From contig NZ_RCCE01000001.1 in NCBI RefSeq assembly GCF_003663885.1, positions 682,001 to 746,000 of the forward strand: a stretch of 64,000 nt of DNA, in the 5' to 3' direction. Made by a program: the position numbers and the translations under genes. The notes beneath the pieces are model-generated. The model saw nothing but the letters and a program-made list of their open reading frames with translations. It ran no database searches and was not told where the DNA came from. This DNA is from Litoreibacter meonggei. Its GTDB lineage: Bacteria > Pseudomonadota > Alphaproteobacteria > Rhodobacterales > Rhodobacteraceae. Positions 9,493 through 18,340 of this stretch are shown one piece after another (positions within the stretch are counted from its first letter, which is position 1; each line of letters begins with the position of its first letter).

Positions 9493-10284
9493 TTAGCCCC
9501 GTTCGCGGATTGTCTTGGCAAACGCCGGAAAAATGTCAGGGTTGGCCGCGATCATCTGGCCACCTTCCAGCAGGCTTTGGCCTTCGCGGATCGGCTCGAT
9601 AAAGCCGCCGGATTCTTGGACCAACAGCACACCACCCGCGATATCCCAGATGTTCAGGCCCCGCTCCCAGTAGCCGTCGTAACGGCCAGCAGCGACGTAA
9701 GCCAGATCCAAGGCAGCAGCACCCCAACGGCGTATGCCGGAACATTGCGGAGCCAGACGCGCAAGGTCTTGCAACGCGGCTGGCAGGTATTTGCTGCCAC
9801 CGAACGGGATACCCGTCGCAAACACGCTTTCGATCATCTTGTGACGCCCCGACACGCGCAGGCGCTGCTCGTTCATAAACGCGCCCTCGCCTTTTTCAGC
9901 GACGAACATTTCGTCCTTGGCGGGGTCATACACAACGGCGGAAACGATCTCGCCCTTATGCTCCAACGCAATCGACACCGCAAAATGCGGCATGCCGTGC
10001 AGAAAGTTGGTCGTGCCGTCCAGCGGATCGACGATCCAGCGCCGCGTCGGATCCGTACCCTCGATCGGGTCGCTTTCCTCGCCAACCCAACCATAGGTCG
10101 GGCGCGCATCCATCAGTTGTTCCTTGATGATGGCCTCCGCAGCGGTGTCCGCACGGGACACGAAATCCCCCGCCCCCTTCATCGAGACCTGAAGGTTCTC
10201 GACTTCGCGAAAGTCTTTTACCAGCGACCGGCCAGCCACGCGTGCGGCTTTGATCATTACGTTAAGGTTTGCGCTGCCTTGCAT
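9493..10284 (-). CDS. suhB: Inositol monophosphatase family protein
   Basis: 263 aa, a Mg-dependent phosphatase of the inositol monophosphatase family. All metal-site motifs are visible: GWVGEESDP (GEE, near residue 66), IVDPLDGTTNF (DPxDGTxNF, near residue 84) and LNIWDIAGGVLL (WDxAGG, near residue 210). SuhB in enterobacteria also acts with the Nus factors on rRNA transcription. Whether that holds here cannot be read from sequence. The start at 10284 is 100 bases from the divergent DMT transporter start. Confidence 0.92.
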   Translation of the reverse strand: MQGSANLNVMIKAARVAGRSLVKDFREVENLQVSMKGAGDFVSRADTAAEAIIKEQLMDARPTYGWVGEESDPIEGTDPTRRWIVDPLDGTTNFLHGMPHFAVSIALEHKGEIVSAVVYDPAKDEMFVAEKGEGAFMNEQRLRVSGRHKMIESVFATGIPFGGSKYLPAALQDLARLAPQCSGIRRWGAAALDLAYVAAGRYDGYWERGLNIWDIAGGVLLVQESGGFIEPIREGQSLLEGGQMIAANPDIFPAFAKTIRERG

Positions 10285-10384
10285 GGGTCATCATCCTGTG
10301 GAGAGGTTTGGAGGCGCGTATAGACCCATCCACCGCATAGGGAAAGCCCTTGCAGATGCGACGCATTTGAACGAGCGTCGCGTC

Positions 10385-11296
10385 ATGTCCGCTGACCGTC
10401 CCCTTCTTGGCATCATGCTCATGATCGGCTTTTGCATCCTCGCCCCCATGGGCGATGCGCTGGCGAAGCTGTTGGGCGAAAGTATTCCACTGGGCCAGCT
10501 GCTTCTGACCCGCTTCGGGGTACAAACGGCGGTGCTAATCCCGCTAGCGCTGCTCACAGGCCGCACATTGCTGATGTCAGGCCGCGTGTTGCGGCTCACC
10601 GTGCTGCGCTCGGTGCTCCATATCATCGGCATCGGGGCGATGTTCTCTAGCTTGCGCTTCCTGCCCTTGGCCGACGCGGTCGCTATCGCCTTCGTCATGC
10701 CCTTCATCATGCTGCTGCTGGGCAAATACGTGCTGGACGAAGAAGTCGGCGTGCGCCGTCTTTTGGCATGTGTCGTGGGTTTCATCGGCACGTTGTTCGT
10801 GATCCAGCCCAGCTTCGCCGCCGTCGGCGCCCCTGCCTTGCTCCCTCTGGTGGTCGCCGTAGTTTTCGCCCTGTTCATGCTGGTCACGCGGCAGGTCGCC
10901 AAACATGCCGACCCGATCAGCCTCCAAGCCGTCAGCGGCATCGTCGCCACCATCATTCTTGCCGCCATGTACTTCATCCCCGGCACGGATACGATTGAGC
11001 AATTCCAGCTTGTCATGCCCGAAGGGACCAATGTCTGGTCCATGCTCTTGGCCATCGGCCTGCTTGGCACCTTCGCGCATCTGGTCATGACGTGGAGCCT
11101 GCGCTTCGTACCCTCCGCCACCGTCGCTCCGATCCAGTATCTGGAAATCCCCATCGCCACGATGGTCGGCTTCGCGGTCTTCGGCGACTGGCCCAACGGT
11201 CTCGCGATGCTCGGCATCTGCATCACCATGGCCGCAGGCCTCTACATCCTGATGCGGGAGCGTAACTTGGCCAAACTGGTGCCGCCCGCGGCTTAG
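10385..11296 (+). CDS. DMT superfamily (EamA) transporter
   Basis: 303 aa, ten hydrophobic helices arranged as two EamA repeats (first about 5-140, second about 150-290). The start MSADRPLLGIML at 10385 is preferred because the 45 upstream codons are hydrophilic and overlap the suhB promoter. EamA proteins are usually inner-membrane exporters of amino acids or other metabolites, and the substrate is unknown. The stop TAG overlaps the TAA stop of the convergent metR gene by three bases. Confidence 0.88.
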   Translation: MSADRPLLGIMLMIGFCILAPMGDALAKLLGESIPLGQLLLTRFGVQTAVLIPLALLTGRTLLMSGRVLRLTVLRSVLHIIGIGAMFSSLRFLPLADAVAIAFVMPFIMLLLGKYVLDEEVGVRRLLACVVGFIGTLFVIQPSFAAVGAPALLPLVVAVVFALFMLVTRQVAKHADPISLQAVSGIVATIILAAMYFIPGTDTIEQFQLVMPEGTNVWSMLLAIGLLGTFAHLVMTWSLRFVPSATVAPIQYLEIPIATMVGFAVFGDWPNGLAMLGICITMAAGLYILMRERNLAKLVPPAA

Positions 11297-12210
11297 GCCT
11301 TTTCGGGCTGGCGTTGCAGCTTCAAAGGCTCGGTGCGTGCCAGCCGGATCACATTCGCCATAAACGGCTTCGACGTATCCTCGGTCCGCGTCGCCGCATA
11401 AAGCCGCTTGGTGCGCCCGCCCTTGGTCAAAGGCCGCGTGACGTAATCAGAATTATAGCGCACCTCCCGCACCACCCAATCGGGCAGCACCGCAACGCCA
11501 CGGTTGGACGCGACCAGCAGCAAGATCACCGCCGTCAGTTCCACTTGCCGCATAGCTTTCGGCTCCACCCCCGCTGGGGCGAGCAACTCGGTGAACACGT
11601 CCAGCCGCGTGCGGTCCACGGGATAAGTGATCAGTAACTGGTCGCGAAAGTCCTCTGCCTCGATATACTCTTTCTGCGCCAACGGGTTCTGCGAGGACGC
11701 GACGAACACCGGCTCGTAGTCAAACAACGGGGTGAAATCCACGCCCGGCAGGTCTTCCGGGTCCGAGGATACAACCAAGTCGACCTCTTCCCGCATCAAT
11801 GCCGGCAACCCGTCAAAAGACAGACCGGGGCGGATATCCACATCCACGTCGGGCCAGTTCTTGCGGAAGCCCTCCAGCACCGGAAACAGCCATTCAAAAC
11901 AGGCATGGCACTCAATCGCGATGTGCAGCCGCCCCGTCTTGCCAACCCGAAGCCCTTCGAAATCCGCCTGCATCGCCTCGACCTCCGGCAAGATGCGTTC
12001 CGCCAAGCGCAGCAGCTTCATCCCCGCCGAGGTCAGCTTCATCGGTTTGGCACGGCGGATAAACAGCTCCACCCCCGCCTGATCCTCAAGTCCTTTGATC
12101 TGATGGCTCAGCGCACTTTGGGTGATATTCAGCCGGTCGGCGGCCTTGGCCAGACCGCCCGCCTCGTGAATGGCACGCACGGTACGGAGGTGGCGAAACT
12201 CGATATGCAT
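11293..12210 (-). CDS. metR: LysR-family regulator, MetR-like
   Basis: 305 aa from the ATG at 12210 (MHIEFRHLRTVRAI). The N-terminal winged HTH is clear: GGLAKAADRLNITQSALSHQ around residues 17-36, then LFIRRAKPMKLTSAG. The rest is a periplasmic-binding-protein-like effector domain. The gene is divergent from metF with 88 bases between the starts, the arrangement of MetR in enterobacteria, where homocysteine is the co-inducer. Function as a methionine regulator is inferred from family resemblance and the metF neighbour. Confidence 0.85.
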   Translation of the reverse strand: MHIEFRHLRTVRAIHEAGGLAKAADRLNITQSALSHQIKGLEDQAGVELFIRRAKPMKLTSAGMKLLRLAERILPEVEAMQADFEGLRVGKTGRLHIAIECHACFEWLFPVLEGFRKNWPDVDVDIRPGLSFDGLPALMREEVDLVVSSDPEDLPGVDFTPLFDYEPVFVASSQNPLAQKEYIEAEDFRDQLLITYPVDRTRLDVFTELLAPAGVEPKAMRQVELTAVILLLVASNRGVAVLPDWVVREVRYNSDYVTRPLTKGGRTKRLYAATRTEDTSKPFMANVIRLARTEPLKLQRQPEKA

Positions 12211-12238
12211 ACGATCCTCATAATGATGGTGAAAGTTA

Positions 12239-12251
12239 TGAATTTGTCTCA
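12239..12251. promoter_or_regulatory. Candidate MetR operator between metR and metF
   Basis: TGAATTTGTCTCA matches the published enterobacterial MetR consensus TGAA-N5-TTCA at seven of eight defined positions (C for T). It lies 28 bases upstream of the metR start and 47 bases upstream of the metF start, in the only intergenic space the two divergent genes share. Confidence 0.4.
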
Positions 12252-12298
12252 CATGGCACGGCATGGCACAAGGCATCAACCCCAATAGGATACCCGCC

Positions 12299-13162
12299 AT
12301 GACCCGCCCCAACGTCTCGTTCGAATTCTTCCCGCCTAAATCCGTCGAAGCCAGCTTCCGCCTCTGGGACACCATCCAGACGCTTGCCCCGCTGGACCCG
12401 ACCTTCGTCTCTGTCACCTACGGCGCAAGCGGCACAACGCGCGAGTTGACGCACGAGGCCGTCACCGCCCTGCACAAAGCCACCGACCTGCGCGTCGCGG
12501 CTCACCTGACCTGCGTTGACGCCACCCGCGAGGAAACCCTCGCCATCGCCCGCGATTACATCAAGTCGGGCGTGACCGACATCGTCGCACTGCGTGGTGA
12601 TGCGCCCAAAGGTCAGGACTTTACGGCCACCGATAACGGCTTCGCCTCCTCCATCGAGTTGATCGAGGCGCTGAAAACCGAGACCGACGCCACGATCCGC
12701 GTCGGTGCCTACCCTGACAGCCACCCCGAGGCGGGCTCCATGGACGCCAACATCGCCTACCTGAAGCGCAAATTCGATGCGGGCGCAGATGCGGCGATCA
12801 CCCAGTTCTTCTTCGAGGCGGACACCTTCTTCCGCTTCCGCGATGCCTGCGTAAAAGCAGGCATCGACAAGCCGATCCTGCCGGGCATCTTCCCGATCGA
12901 GGACTGGACCCGCGCCAGCAACTTCGCCAAACGCTGCGGCACGCATGTGCCCGCATGGCTGGAGGAAGCCTTCGCCACCGCCATCCGCGACGACCGCCAC
13001 GACCTGCTGGCGCAATCCGTGGTGACCGAGTTGTGCTCCGACCTTGTCGATGGCGGCGTGGACCACCTGCACTTCTACACCCTGAACCGCCCCGAGCTGA
13101 CCCGCGACATCTGCGCGGCCCTTGGCGTGACCCAGAAAGTGGCTTTGGCGCAAGTGGCATAA
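12299..13162 (+). CDS. metF: 5,10-methylenetetrahydrofolate reductase
   Basis: 287 aa. Reduces methylene-THF to methyl-THF with FAD, feeding methionine synthesis. Seen: the start MTRPNVSFEFFPPKS with the family motif SFEFFPP, FVSVTYGASGTTRELT near residue 40 (substrate/FAD loop), IVALRGDAP near residue 95, and GADAAITQFFFEADTFFRF near residue 160, all conserved MetF segments. The ATG at 12299 is chosen over an upstream in-frame ATG because only this start gives the standard N-terminus. Regulated presumably by the divergent metR. Confidence 0.96.
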   Translation: MTRPNVSFEFFPPKSVEASFRLWDTIQTLAPLDPTFVSVTYGASGTTRELTHEAVTALHKATDLRVAAHLTCVDATREETLAIARDYIKSGVTDIVALRGDAPKGQDFTATDNGFASSIELIEALKTETDATIRVGAYPDSHPEAGSMDANIAYLKRKFDAGADAAITQFFFEADTFFRFRDACVKAGIDKPILPGIFPIEDWTRASNFAKRCGTHVPAWLEEAFATAIRDDRHDLLAQSVVTELCSDLVDGGVDHLHFYTLNRPELTRDICAALGVTQKVALAQVA

Positions 13163-13180
13163 CCCTGCCGGTTGCACCGC

Positions 13181-13231
13181 GCGGGCCTGTCTCTTACCGT
13201 CTCCCCGACACTCCCAAGAAGACAGGCCCGC
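13181..13231 (+). repeat. 12-bp perfect inverted repeat directly before the thioesterase start
   Basis: GCGGGCCTGTCT (13181-13192) and AGACAGGCCCGC (13220-13231) are exact reverse complements with 27 bases between. The right arm ends five bases before the ATG at 13236 and covers the place where a ribosome binding site would be. There is no T-tract after it. Confidence 0.6.
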
Positions 13232-13235
13232 CCAG

Positions 13236-13724
13236 ATGCCCGAACAATTCTTTCCAAAAAGCCCGGACCAGCTCCCGACCCGCGAGACGATCTTGTCCAT
13301 GTCCGGCTTGGATTTCATGGAAAGGGTACTGAATGGCGAGCTGCCAATGGCACCAATCGCCACGGGGCTAAACTACCGATTGCACAGTGTGAAACTCGAC
13401 GAGGTCGTCTTTCGCGGCGCTCCCAAGTTTGACCACATGAACCCCAGTGGAACTGTCCACGGCGGCTGGTACGGCACCCTGCTCGACAGCGCGATGGCCT
13501 GCGCGGTGATGACCCGCGTCGCAAAGGGGTCAGTCTATACGACGTTGGAATATAAGGTAAATATCATCCGCCCGATCCCGTCCGGCATGATGGTGGATTG
13601 CATCGGCACGGTCGAGCACGCAGGCCGGTCCACAGGCGTCGCCATAGGTAAAATCATCGGCGTGGACGACGGCAAACTCTACGCCACAGGCTCCACGACT
13701 TGCATCATCATGACGCCAAAATAG
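13236..13724 (+). CDS. PaaI-family thioesterase
   Basis: 162 aa, hotdog fold. Seen: the central motif FDHMNPSGTVHGGWYGTLLDSAMACAV around residues 66-92, where the H-G-G helix start and the following Asp are the PaaI catalytic signature, and SVYTTLEYKVNIIRPI, the usual beta strands after it. It probably hydrolyses an acyl-CoA in the cytoplasm, with unknown physiological substrate. No Shine-Dalgarno sequence is free upstream because the region lies in an inverted repeat. It is followed by a strong symmetrical terminator. Confidence 0.85.
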   Translation: MPEQFFPKSPDQLPTRETILSMSGLDFMERVLNGELPMAPIATGLNYRLHSVKLDEVVFRGAPKFDHMNPSGTVHGGWYGTLLDSAMACAVMTRVAKGSVYTTLEYKVNIIRPIPSGMMVDCIGTVEHAGRSTGVAIGKIIGVDDGKLYATGSTTCIIMTPK

Positions 13725-13742
13725 AACAGAAAGCGTCGCAAA

Positions 13743-13774
13743 TACCCCGCCAAAGACGCTGCTTTGGCGGGGTA
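13743..13774. terminator. Bidirectional hairpin terminator
   Basis: Perfect 13-bp stem TACCCCGCCAAAG / CTTTGGCGGGGTA with a six-base loop. It sits between the thioesterase (+) and the fasciclin gene (-), so it can serve both. Short A/T stretches flank the stem. Confidence 0.75.
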
Positions 13775-13789
13775 CGATCTTAGCAAAAA

Positions 13790-14299
13790 TTAGTGGCAAG
13801 CCGGACGTTTGCCCGGCAACAACACCTTATCAATCACATGGATCACACCATTATCGGCCTTGATGTTGGCAATCACCACATTCGCCGTGTCTCCCGTGCC
13901 ATCCGCGATGGACACACCACCGGAACCTTTGGTGATACACAAACGCTGGGACGCCAGAATGGGTTTGAAGTAGTTGGAGCCGTTTGGAATTTTCTCGGCC
14001 GTCAAGTTGCGGTCATCCACATGGTAAAGCAGCACGTCGGTCAACTGGGCTTTGTTTTCGGGCTTGAGCAGCGTCTCGACAGTACCTGCGGGCAGCGCGG
14101 CGAATGCATCATTCACCGGGGCAAAGACGGTAAATGGACCGGGGCCTGACAGTGTTTCAGCCAACCCGGCGGCACCGACAGCAGCCACCAAGGTCGAGAA
14201 CCGCTCGTCGCCCGAAGCGATCTCCACAATGTTTTCGGCGGACGCGCTCCCTGCGGCCATGGTCGTCACGATGGTCAAAGTCTTGAGGATATTTTTCAT
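13790..14299 (-). CDS. Secreted fasciclin-domain protein
   Basis: 169 aa from the ATG at 14299. A signal peptide is clear (MKNILKTLTIVTTMAAGSASA, cleavage after ASA). One fasciclin (FAS1) domain follows, with GPFTVFAPVNDAFAALPAGTVETLL near residue 55 (H1 motif), LLYHV near 90, and NGVIHVIDKVLLP at the end (H2 motif). Such proteins are exported adhesion-type proteins of the periplasm or surface. The C-terminus carries a single Cys (PACH). The gene stands alone and ends at the shared terminator. Confidence 0.88.
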   Translation of the reverse strand: MKNILKTLTIVTTMAAGSASAENIVEIASGDERFSTLVAAVGAAGLAETLSGPGPFTVFAPVNDAFAALPAGTVETLLKPENKAQLTDVLLYHVDDRNLTAEKIPNGSNYFKPILASQRLCITKGSGGVSIADGTGDTANVVIANIKADNGVIHVIDKVLLPGKRPACH

Positions 14300-14555
14300 T
14301 GATCTTGTTTCCCTTTTTGCAATCACGCTTTTGGCATGTGTAAGGGAATACGCTTGGCCGTTGATTGGGATCACCAGATCACGGCCCTGTTATATGTCGT
14401 GACCAAGATGTTAGGCAGATTTGCGCATCACGTGTTCGTCAATACGCCTGTTAATTTACGAAGCACCACGTATCTGTAAGGCGTACTCCACTGCACAGCA
14501 GGGAGGCAGACAGGGCCGCGCGCGGCTTGCCAAATGTGGCCCTGTCCGCAACCTT

Positions 14556-15245
14556 CTACATCACTTCGGTTTTGTCGCTATCGAGAAGGGCGGCTATCGG
14601 GTCGGGCAAAACCAACCCCTTCCGAACCTCGGCATCAAGCTCCAGTTCCATATCCTGTATCGCCCCCAAGCGCGCGGCGACGTCGTCGATCTTGGCAAAG
14701 GGAACAACCACGACGCCGTCACGGTCCGCCACGATCATGTCTCCGGTCTCGACCGGCTGTCCGCCCACCATGACCCGCGTACCAACCTGCCCCGGCCCCG
14801 TGCCAAAAGGCGAACCCGGATTGAGCCCGGTACACCAGCACGGCAGTCCCACCTCCAAAATCCCGTCATAGTCGCGCATCGGCCCATCGGTCACGAAGGC
14901 CACAGCCCCCGCGTTCTTCGCCATGCCCGCAACGCGGTCCCCCGCAGCGGCACAGCCCTGCCAGCCTTGCGCGGAGCCGATCAGCACGTCGCCGGCCTTG
15001 AGGTATCGCAGGCATCCCAAGGTCGCCAATATATCCGACGGCCTGTTCTCCGCCGTCAACGCCGGGCCGGCCACTTGGACATTACTGGTGTCCAGCGGCG
15101 AAATATCAACGCACATCGCGCCCACCCCGAACATCGCATCCACCACGAACCCGGTAGGCACGCCTTGAAACGCAGCGACTTGTTCAACCGATGGCCTGCG
15201 CCCCACATCCGGCCCGATCCGTAGAGATTTGGGTTCTTCGATCAT
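14556..15245 (-). CDS. RraA family protein (HMG/CHA aldolase-like)
   Basis: 229 aa. The RraA fold includes the RNase E inhibitor and class II aldolases for 4-hydroxy-4-methyl-2-oxoglutarate. Seen: GDVLIGSAQG near residue 90, GAVAFVTDGPMRDYDGI near 115 with the D-x4-R-D substrate/metal pair of the aldolases, and ADRDGVVVVPF near 190. The D and R residues support an aldolase rather than a pure RNase regulator. Good ribosome binding site GAGGAG. It begins 44 bases after argF and may be co-transcribed with argD-argF. Confidence 0.8.
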   Translation of the reverse strand: MIEEPKSLRIGPDVGRRPSVEQVAAFQGVPTGFVVDAMFGVGAMCVDISPLDTSNVQVAGPALTAENRPSDILATLGCLRYLKAGDVLIGSAQGWQGCAAAGDRVAGMAKNAGAVAFVTDGPMRDYDGILEVGLPCWCTGLNPGSPFGTGPGQVGTRVMVGGQPVETGDMIVADRDGVVVVPFAKIDDVAARLGAIQDMELELDAEVRKGLVLPDPIAALLDSDKTEVM

Positions 15246-15289
15246 GGTGCACTCCTCTCAAAGGCGTAACTTTGACGCATCGGCTCCGA

Positions 15290-16195
15290 TCAGCTTTCCA
15301 GACACCACCGCATCACGGCCTTTTGCGCGTGCAGGCGGTTTTCAGCCTCGTCAAAGATCACCGAGTTTGGTCCGTCCATAACTTCGGACGTTGCTTCATC
15401 ATCGCGGTGCGCTGGCAGGCAATGCATGAACAAGGCGTCTGGCTTGGCGTGGTCCATCAACTCCTTGTTGACCTGATAGCCGCGCAGCTGGTTGTGCCGC
15501 CGCTCCCGCGCCGATTGCGGATCATGCATGGAAACCCACGTATCGGTGACCACCAAATCCGCCCCCTCAACAGCCGTCTGCGGGTTGCGTTCGATGGAAT
15601 ACAAGCCATCCAGCGACGCCTCCGGGTCCAACGGCGGTGGGCCGGAGAACACCAGATCGAACTCGAACTGCTTGGCCGCATGGGCGAAGCTGGCGAACAC
15701 ATTGTTCCCGTCACCGGCCCACACGACCTTCTTGCCTTTGATCGGCCCGTTAAGCTCCTCAAATGTCAGGATATCGGCCATGATCTGGCACGGATGCGTG
15801 CGGTCCGTCAGCCCGTTGATCACCGGCACGGTGGCGTATTCGGCCATCTCCAGCAGCGTGTCTTCCTCAAAGGTCCGCATCATGATCAGATCGACATAGC
15901 GCGACAGCACGCGGGCGGTGTCGGCAATCGTCTCGCCATGGCCCAACTGCATATCGGAGCCGGACAGCACCATCGTCTGCCCCCCCATCTGCCGCACGCC
16001 CACGTCGAACGACACCCGCGTCCGCGTCGACGGTTTCTCGAAGATCAGCGCGACCATGTGGTCTTTCAGCGGCAGCTCGTCATCCAAAGCCCCCTTGGGG
16101 CGGCCCGCGCGGGATTTCTTCACCGAAAGCGCGGTGTCGATGATCTGCCGCAGGTCGGCAGGGTCGGTTTTGTGGATGTCCAGAAAATGCTTCAT
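15290..16195 (-). CDS. argF: Ornithine carbamoyltransferase
   Basis: 301 aa. Converts ornithine and carbamoyl phosphate to citrulline in arginine synthesis. Seen: the carbamoyl-phosphate loop [13 protein letters not shown] near residue 53, [15 protein letters not shown] near residue 130, the ornithine segment GDGNNVFAS near 155, VTDTWVSM near 225, and [12 protein letters not shown] near 268. The start codon overlaps the argD stop by 4 bases, so translation is coupled to argD. Confidence 0.96.
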   Translation of the reverse strand: MKHFLDIHKTDPADLRQIIDTALSVKKSRAGRPKGALDDELPLKDHMVALIFEKPSTRTRVSFDVGVRQMGGQTMVLSGSDMQLGHGETIADTARVLSRYVDLIMMRTFEEDTLLEMAEYATVPVINGLTDRTHPCQIMADILTFEELNGPIKGKKVVWAGDGNNVFASFAHAAKQFEFDLVFSGPPPLDPEASLDGLYSIERNPQTAVEGADLVVTDTWVSMHDPQSARERRHNQLRGYQVNKELMDHAKPDALFMHCLPAHRDDEATSEVMDGPNSVIFDEAENRLHAQKAVMRWCLES

Positions 16196-17370
16196 GCCGC
16201 GCCCTCCAAGGCTGTCGCCGCCCTATCCAACCGCGCCACGGCCTCCTTGATTTCGTCGTCAGAGATGGTCATCGCGGGCAACAACCGGATCACATTGTCG
16301 CCGCCCGGAACAGTCAGCAGGTGCTCAGCATAACCAGCCTGCACCACATCCGTGTTCGCCACCACGCACTTGACCCCGATCATCAGACCAGCCCCACGCA
16401 CCAGCTCGAAAATCGTCGGGTGAGACGCCACCAGCCCCTCAAGGCTCTGACGCAACAGGCCAGATTTGCGCGATACGTCCTCCAAGAACGCGTGATCCGC
16501 GACAATATCCATCACCGCACAGCCCACAGCACAGGCCAATGGGTTCCCCCCATAGGTCGAGCCATGGGTGCCAGCCGTCATCCCGCTCGCAGCATCTTCA
16601 GTGGCCAGACACGCGCCCAGCGGGAAGCCGTTGCCGATGCCCTTGGCCACCGCCATGATATCGGGCGTGATACCAGACCACTCATGCGCGAACAGCTTGC
16701 CCGTCCGGCCCATACCACATTGAATTTCATCGAAAATCAGCAGCGCGCCCGTGCTGTCGCACATATCGCGCAGACCTTTCAGGCAGGCATCCGGCAGCGG
16801 AATAATCCCGCCCTCGCCCTGCACCGGCTCCACGATCACCGCTGCAATCGTGTCGTCCAACGCCTCTTGCAACGCATCGTGGTCGCCCGCGGTCAGGTTG
16901 ATGAACCCCGGCAACAAAGGGCCAAACCCCTTGGTCAGCTTCTCAGATCCCGCCGCCGAGATCGTCGCCAAGGTCCGCCCGTGGAAGGAGCCCGTAAAGG
17001 TGATGATATTCACCCGCTCCGGCTGGCCTTTGTCATACCAGTATTTCCGCGCCATCTTGATCGCGCACTCCATCGCCTCCGCACCGGAGTTGGTGAAGAA
17101 CATGGTATCCGCAAACGTCGCCTCGCGCAGCTTATCTGCCAACTCCTCTTGATGCGGGATGTGATACAGGTTCGACGTATGCCACAGCTTCGCCGCCTGA
17201 TCTTGCACCACCTTCACCAAGGTCGGGTGCGCATGGCCCAAGCCCGTCACCGCGATGCCGCCGGCCATGTCCAGATATCGGGTGCCATCGCGATCTATAA
17301 GCCAGCTTCCTTCGCCAGTCTCAAAGCTCATTTTCGCCCGTGAATAGGTCGGCAGTACGGCAGGTATCAT
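16192..17370 (-). CDS. argD: Acetylornithine transaminase
   Basis: 392 aa, class III PLP aminotransferase. Seen: [18 protein letters not shown] near residue 32, [17 protein letters not shown] near 95, [14 protein letters not shown] near 185, [15 protein letters not shown] near 218 (PLP Asp), and the Schiff-base Lys in [17 protein letters not shown] near 250. First gene of an argD-argF pair with a 4-base overlap, the usual arrangement in Alphaproteobacteria. Upstream lie about 165 bases of probable promoter. Confidence 0.95.
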   Translation of the reverse strand: MIPAVLPTYSRAKMSFETGEGSWLIDRDGTRYLDMAGGIAVTGLGHAHPTLVKVVQDQAAKLWHTSNLYHIPHQEELADKLREATFADTMFFTNSGAEAMECAIKMARKYWYDKGQPERVNIITFTGSFHGRTLATISAAGSEKLTKGFGPLLPGFINLTAGDHDALQEALDDTIAAVIVEPVQGEGGIIPLPDACLKGLRDMCDSTGALLIFDEIQCGMGRTGKLFAHEWSGITPDIMAVAKGIGNGFPLGACLATEDAASGMTAGTHGSTYGGNPLACAVGCAVMDIVADHAFLEDVSRKSGLLRQSLEGLVASHPTIFELVRGAGLMIGVKCVVANTDVVQAGYAEHLLTVPGGDNVIRLLPAMTISDDEIKEAVARLDRAATALEGAA

Positions 17371-17512
17371 CGCGTGGGTATCCTTTACGCAGAGGAAATC
17401 CAGATATTGAGGATGTTCCGGAGCAAGTCAATTTGAATGAGGGTAGAGAGGTGCGCCATGCGCACGGATGATCGGACGCTAGATTAGCGTCGGCGTCGCA
17501 GCGAAATGATAT

Positions 17513-17538
17513 GTGCGGTCTTGATCATGGGACCGCAC
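17513..17538 (-). terminator. Hairpin abutting the stop of the 17539-17673 frame
   Basis: GTGCGGTC (17513-17520) pairs perfectly with GACCGCAC (17531-17538) around a 10-base loop. The stem begins directly at the stop codon of the minus-strand frame. No long T-run follows (ATATCATTTC). Confidence 0.5.
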
Positions 17539-17673
17539 CTAAGCCCCGCCGCGCACGCTGTCCAGATTTTTCTCATGCCCCGCCAAATACCACTCCGCCG
17601 GATTCTCGACACACAGCATGTAGAGGTCAGCTATGCGGACATTGCTGCCGTCCAAGACAGAAGGTTTCTGCAT
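17539..17673 (-). pseudogene. Possible gene remnant, 44 codons from ATG (open frame for about 58 codons)
   Basis: Minus-strand frame that reads like protein: an ATG at 17673 gives MQKPSVLDGSNVRIADLYML, then CVENPAEWYLAGHEKNLDSV and RGGA-stop. The frame stays open upstream of that ATG for about 14 further codons (VTYSSIYGPT) before a stop. The composition is normal for a protein, a hairpin abuts the stop codon, and no good ribosome binding site is present. This suggests the surviving 3' end of a gene cut off when the AT-rich DUF4375-like gene arrived. It could instead be a genuine short gene. Family not recognised. Confidence 0.35.
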
Positions 17674-17734
17674 TGTTGGCCCGTAGATAGACGAGTACGT
17701 TACTTGCAACGCATCTTATAATTTGGAGAGATTG

Positions 17735-18340
17735 ATGGCGGTACTGAAAGTTGACTCGAACACAAGGCTTAAACGTAAATCGGGTGAGCCAATCAGCTAT
17801 CAGATTCATGACTACTTTGAAGATTACTTCCCTAGACCAATCGAACAGCATGTCCGTGAGTTGAATCAGACTTTTCCATTGGCGACCCTTAGATCGCAAG
17901 TCGCTGCTGGAAACATGACGGAGGGTCAATGGCTTCTATATACAACCGTTTGTTTCAGTGGACAGGTTTTGAATGGTGGCGCAGAACAGTTTTTCTCCAA
18001 TTGTCCGGGCCTTATACGTGATGCTGAGACCGTGCTTAAGGATTGGGCTCCAGCAGAGTTCTTGGCCTCTTACAAGACCGCGGCATCACCATTGCTCGAC
18101 GTGATAGAGACACATGCCGAATTGTCTCCCATCGCTCAAGGGGGCGATCTAGGCGATTTCTGGAAAGCGTTAGAGACAGCAGATGAGTTGATTGACTCCG
18201 TTGCTGTTGAAGAGATCGACACTTCTGCTTACGCTAAAAACAGGAATGAGGATGCGAATAACTGGTTCACTGAGCTAGAAACAAAAGTGTTAGATTTTGT
18301 GGAGAAAAATCCTGAGCAATTCAAGCATTTAAGCAACTAA
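17735..18340 (+). CDS. DUF4375/DMP19-like protein
   Basis: 201 aa from the ATG just after GGAGAG. The central segment VLNGGAEQFFSNCPGLIRDA (about residues 77-96) fits the DUF4375 pattern N-G-G-x-x-Q-F-F-x-N. That family includes Neisseria DMP19, an acidic protein shown to mimic DNA and bind a repressor. This protein is also acidic in its C-terminal third (many Glu/Asp in residues 140-195). Codon use is clearly AT-richer than in argD or gcrA, which suggests transfer. It sits alone between core genes. The family call is moderate, and a DNA-mimic role is only a possibility. Confidence 0.55.
   Translation: MAVLKVDSNTRLKRKSGEPISYQIHDYFEDYFPRPIEQHVRELNQTFPLATLRSQVAAGNMTEGQWLLYTTVCFSGQVLNGGAEQFFSNCPGLIRDAETVLKDWAPAEFLASYKTAASPLLDVIETHAELSPIAQGGDLGDFWKALETADELIDSVAVEEIDTSAYAKNRNEDANNWFTELETKVLDFVEKNPEQFKHLSN

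Larger units (their letters stand above)
17371..17734. other. 364-base region between argD and a DUF4375-like gene
   Basis: Holds the argD promoter side, a hairpin (17513-17538) and a short minus-strand frame that looks like the 3' end of a lost gene. The remainder contains nothing recognised. No tRNA or repeat pair marks an integration site. Confidence 0.5.

Noticed and set aside
10291-11229. 312-codon frame on the minus strand opposite the DMT transporter
   Set aside because: Composition rich in Ser, Thr, Met and Arg with no motif or ribosome binding site; shadow of the transporter.
12299-12480. SAM-type riboswitch before metF
   Set aside because: The 88-base metR/metF spacer is too short and lacks the paired elements; regulation through MetR is more plausible.
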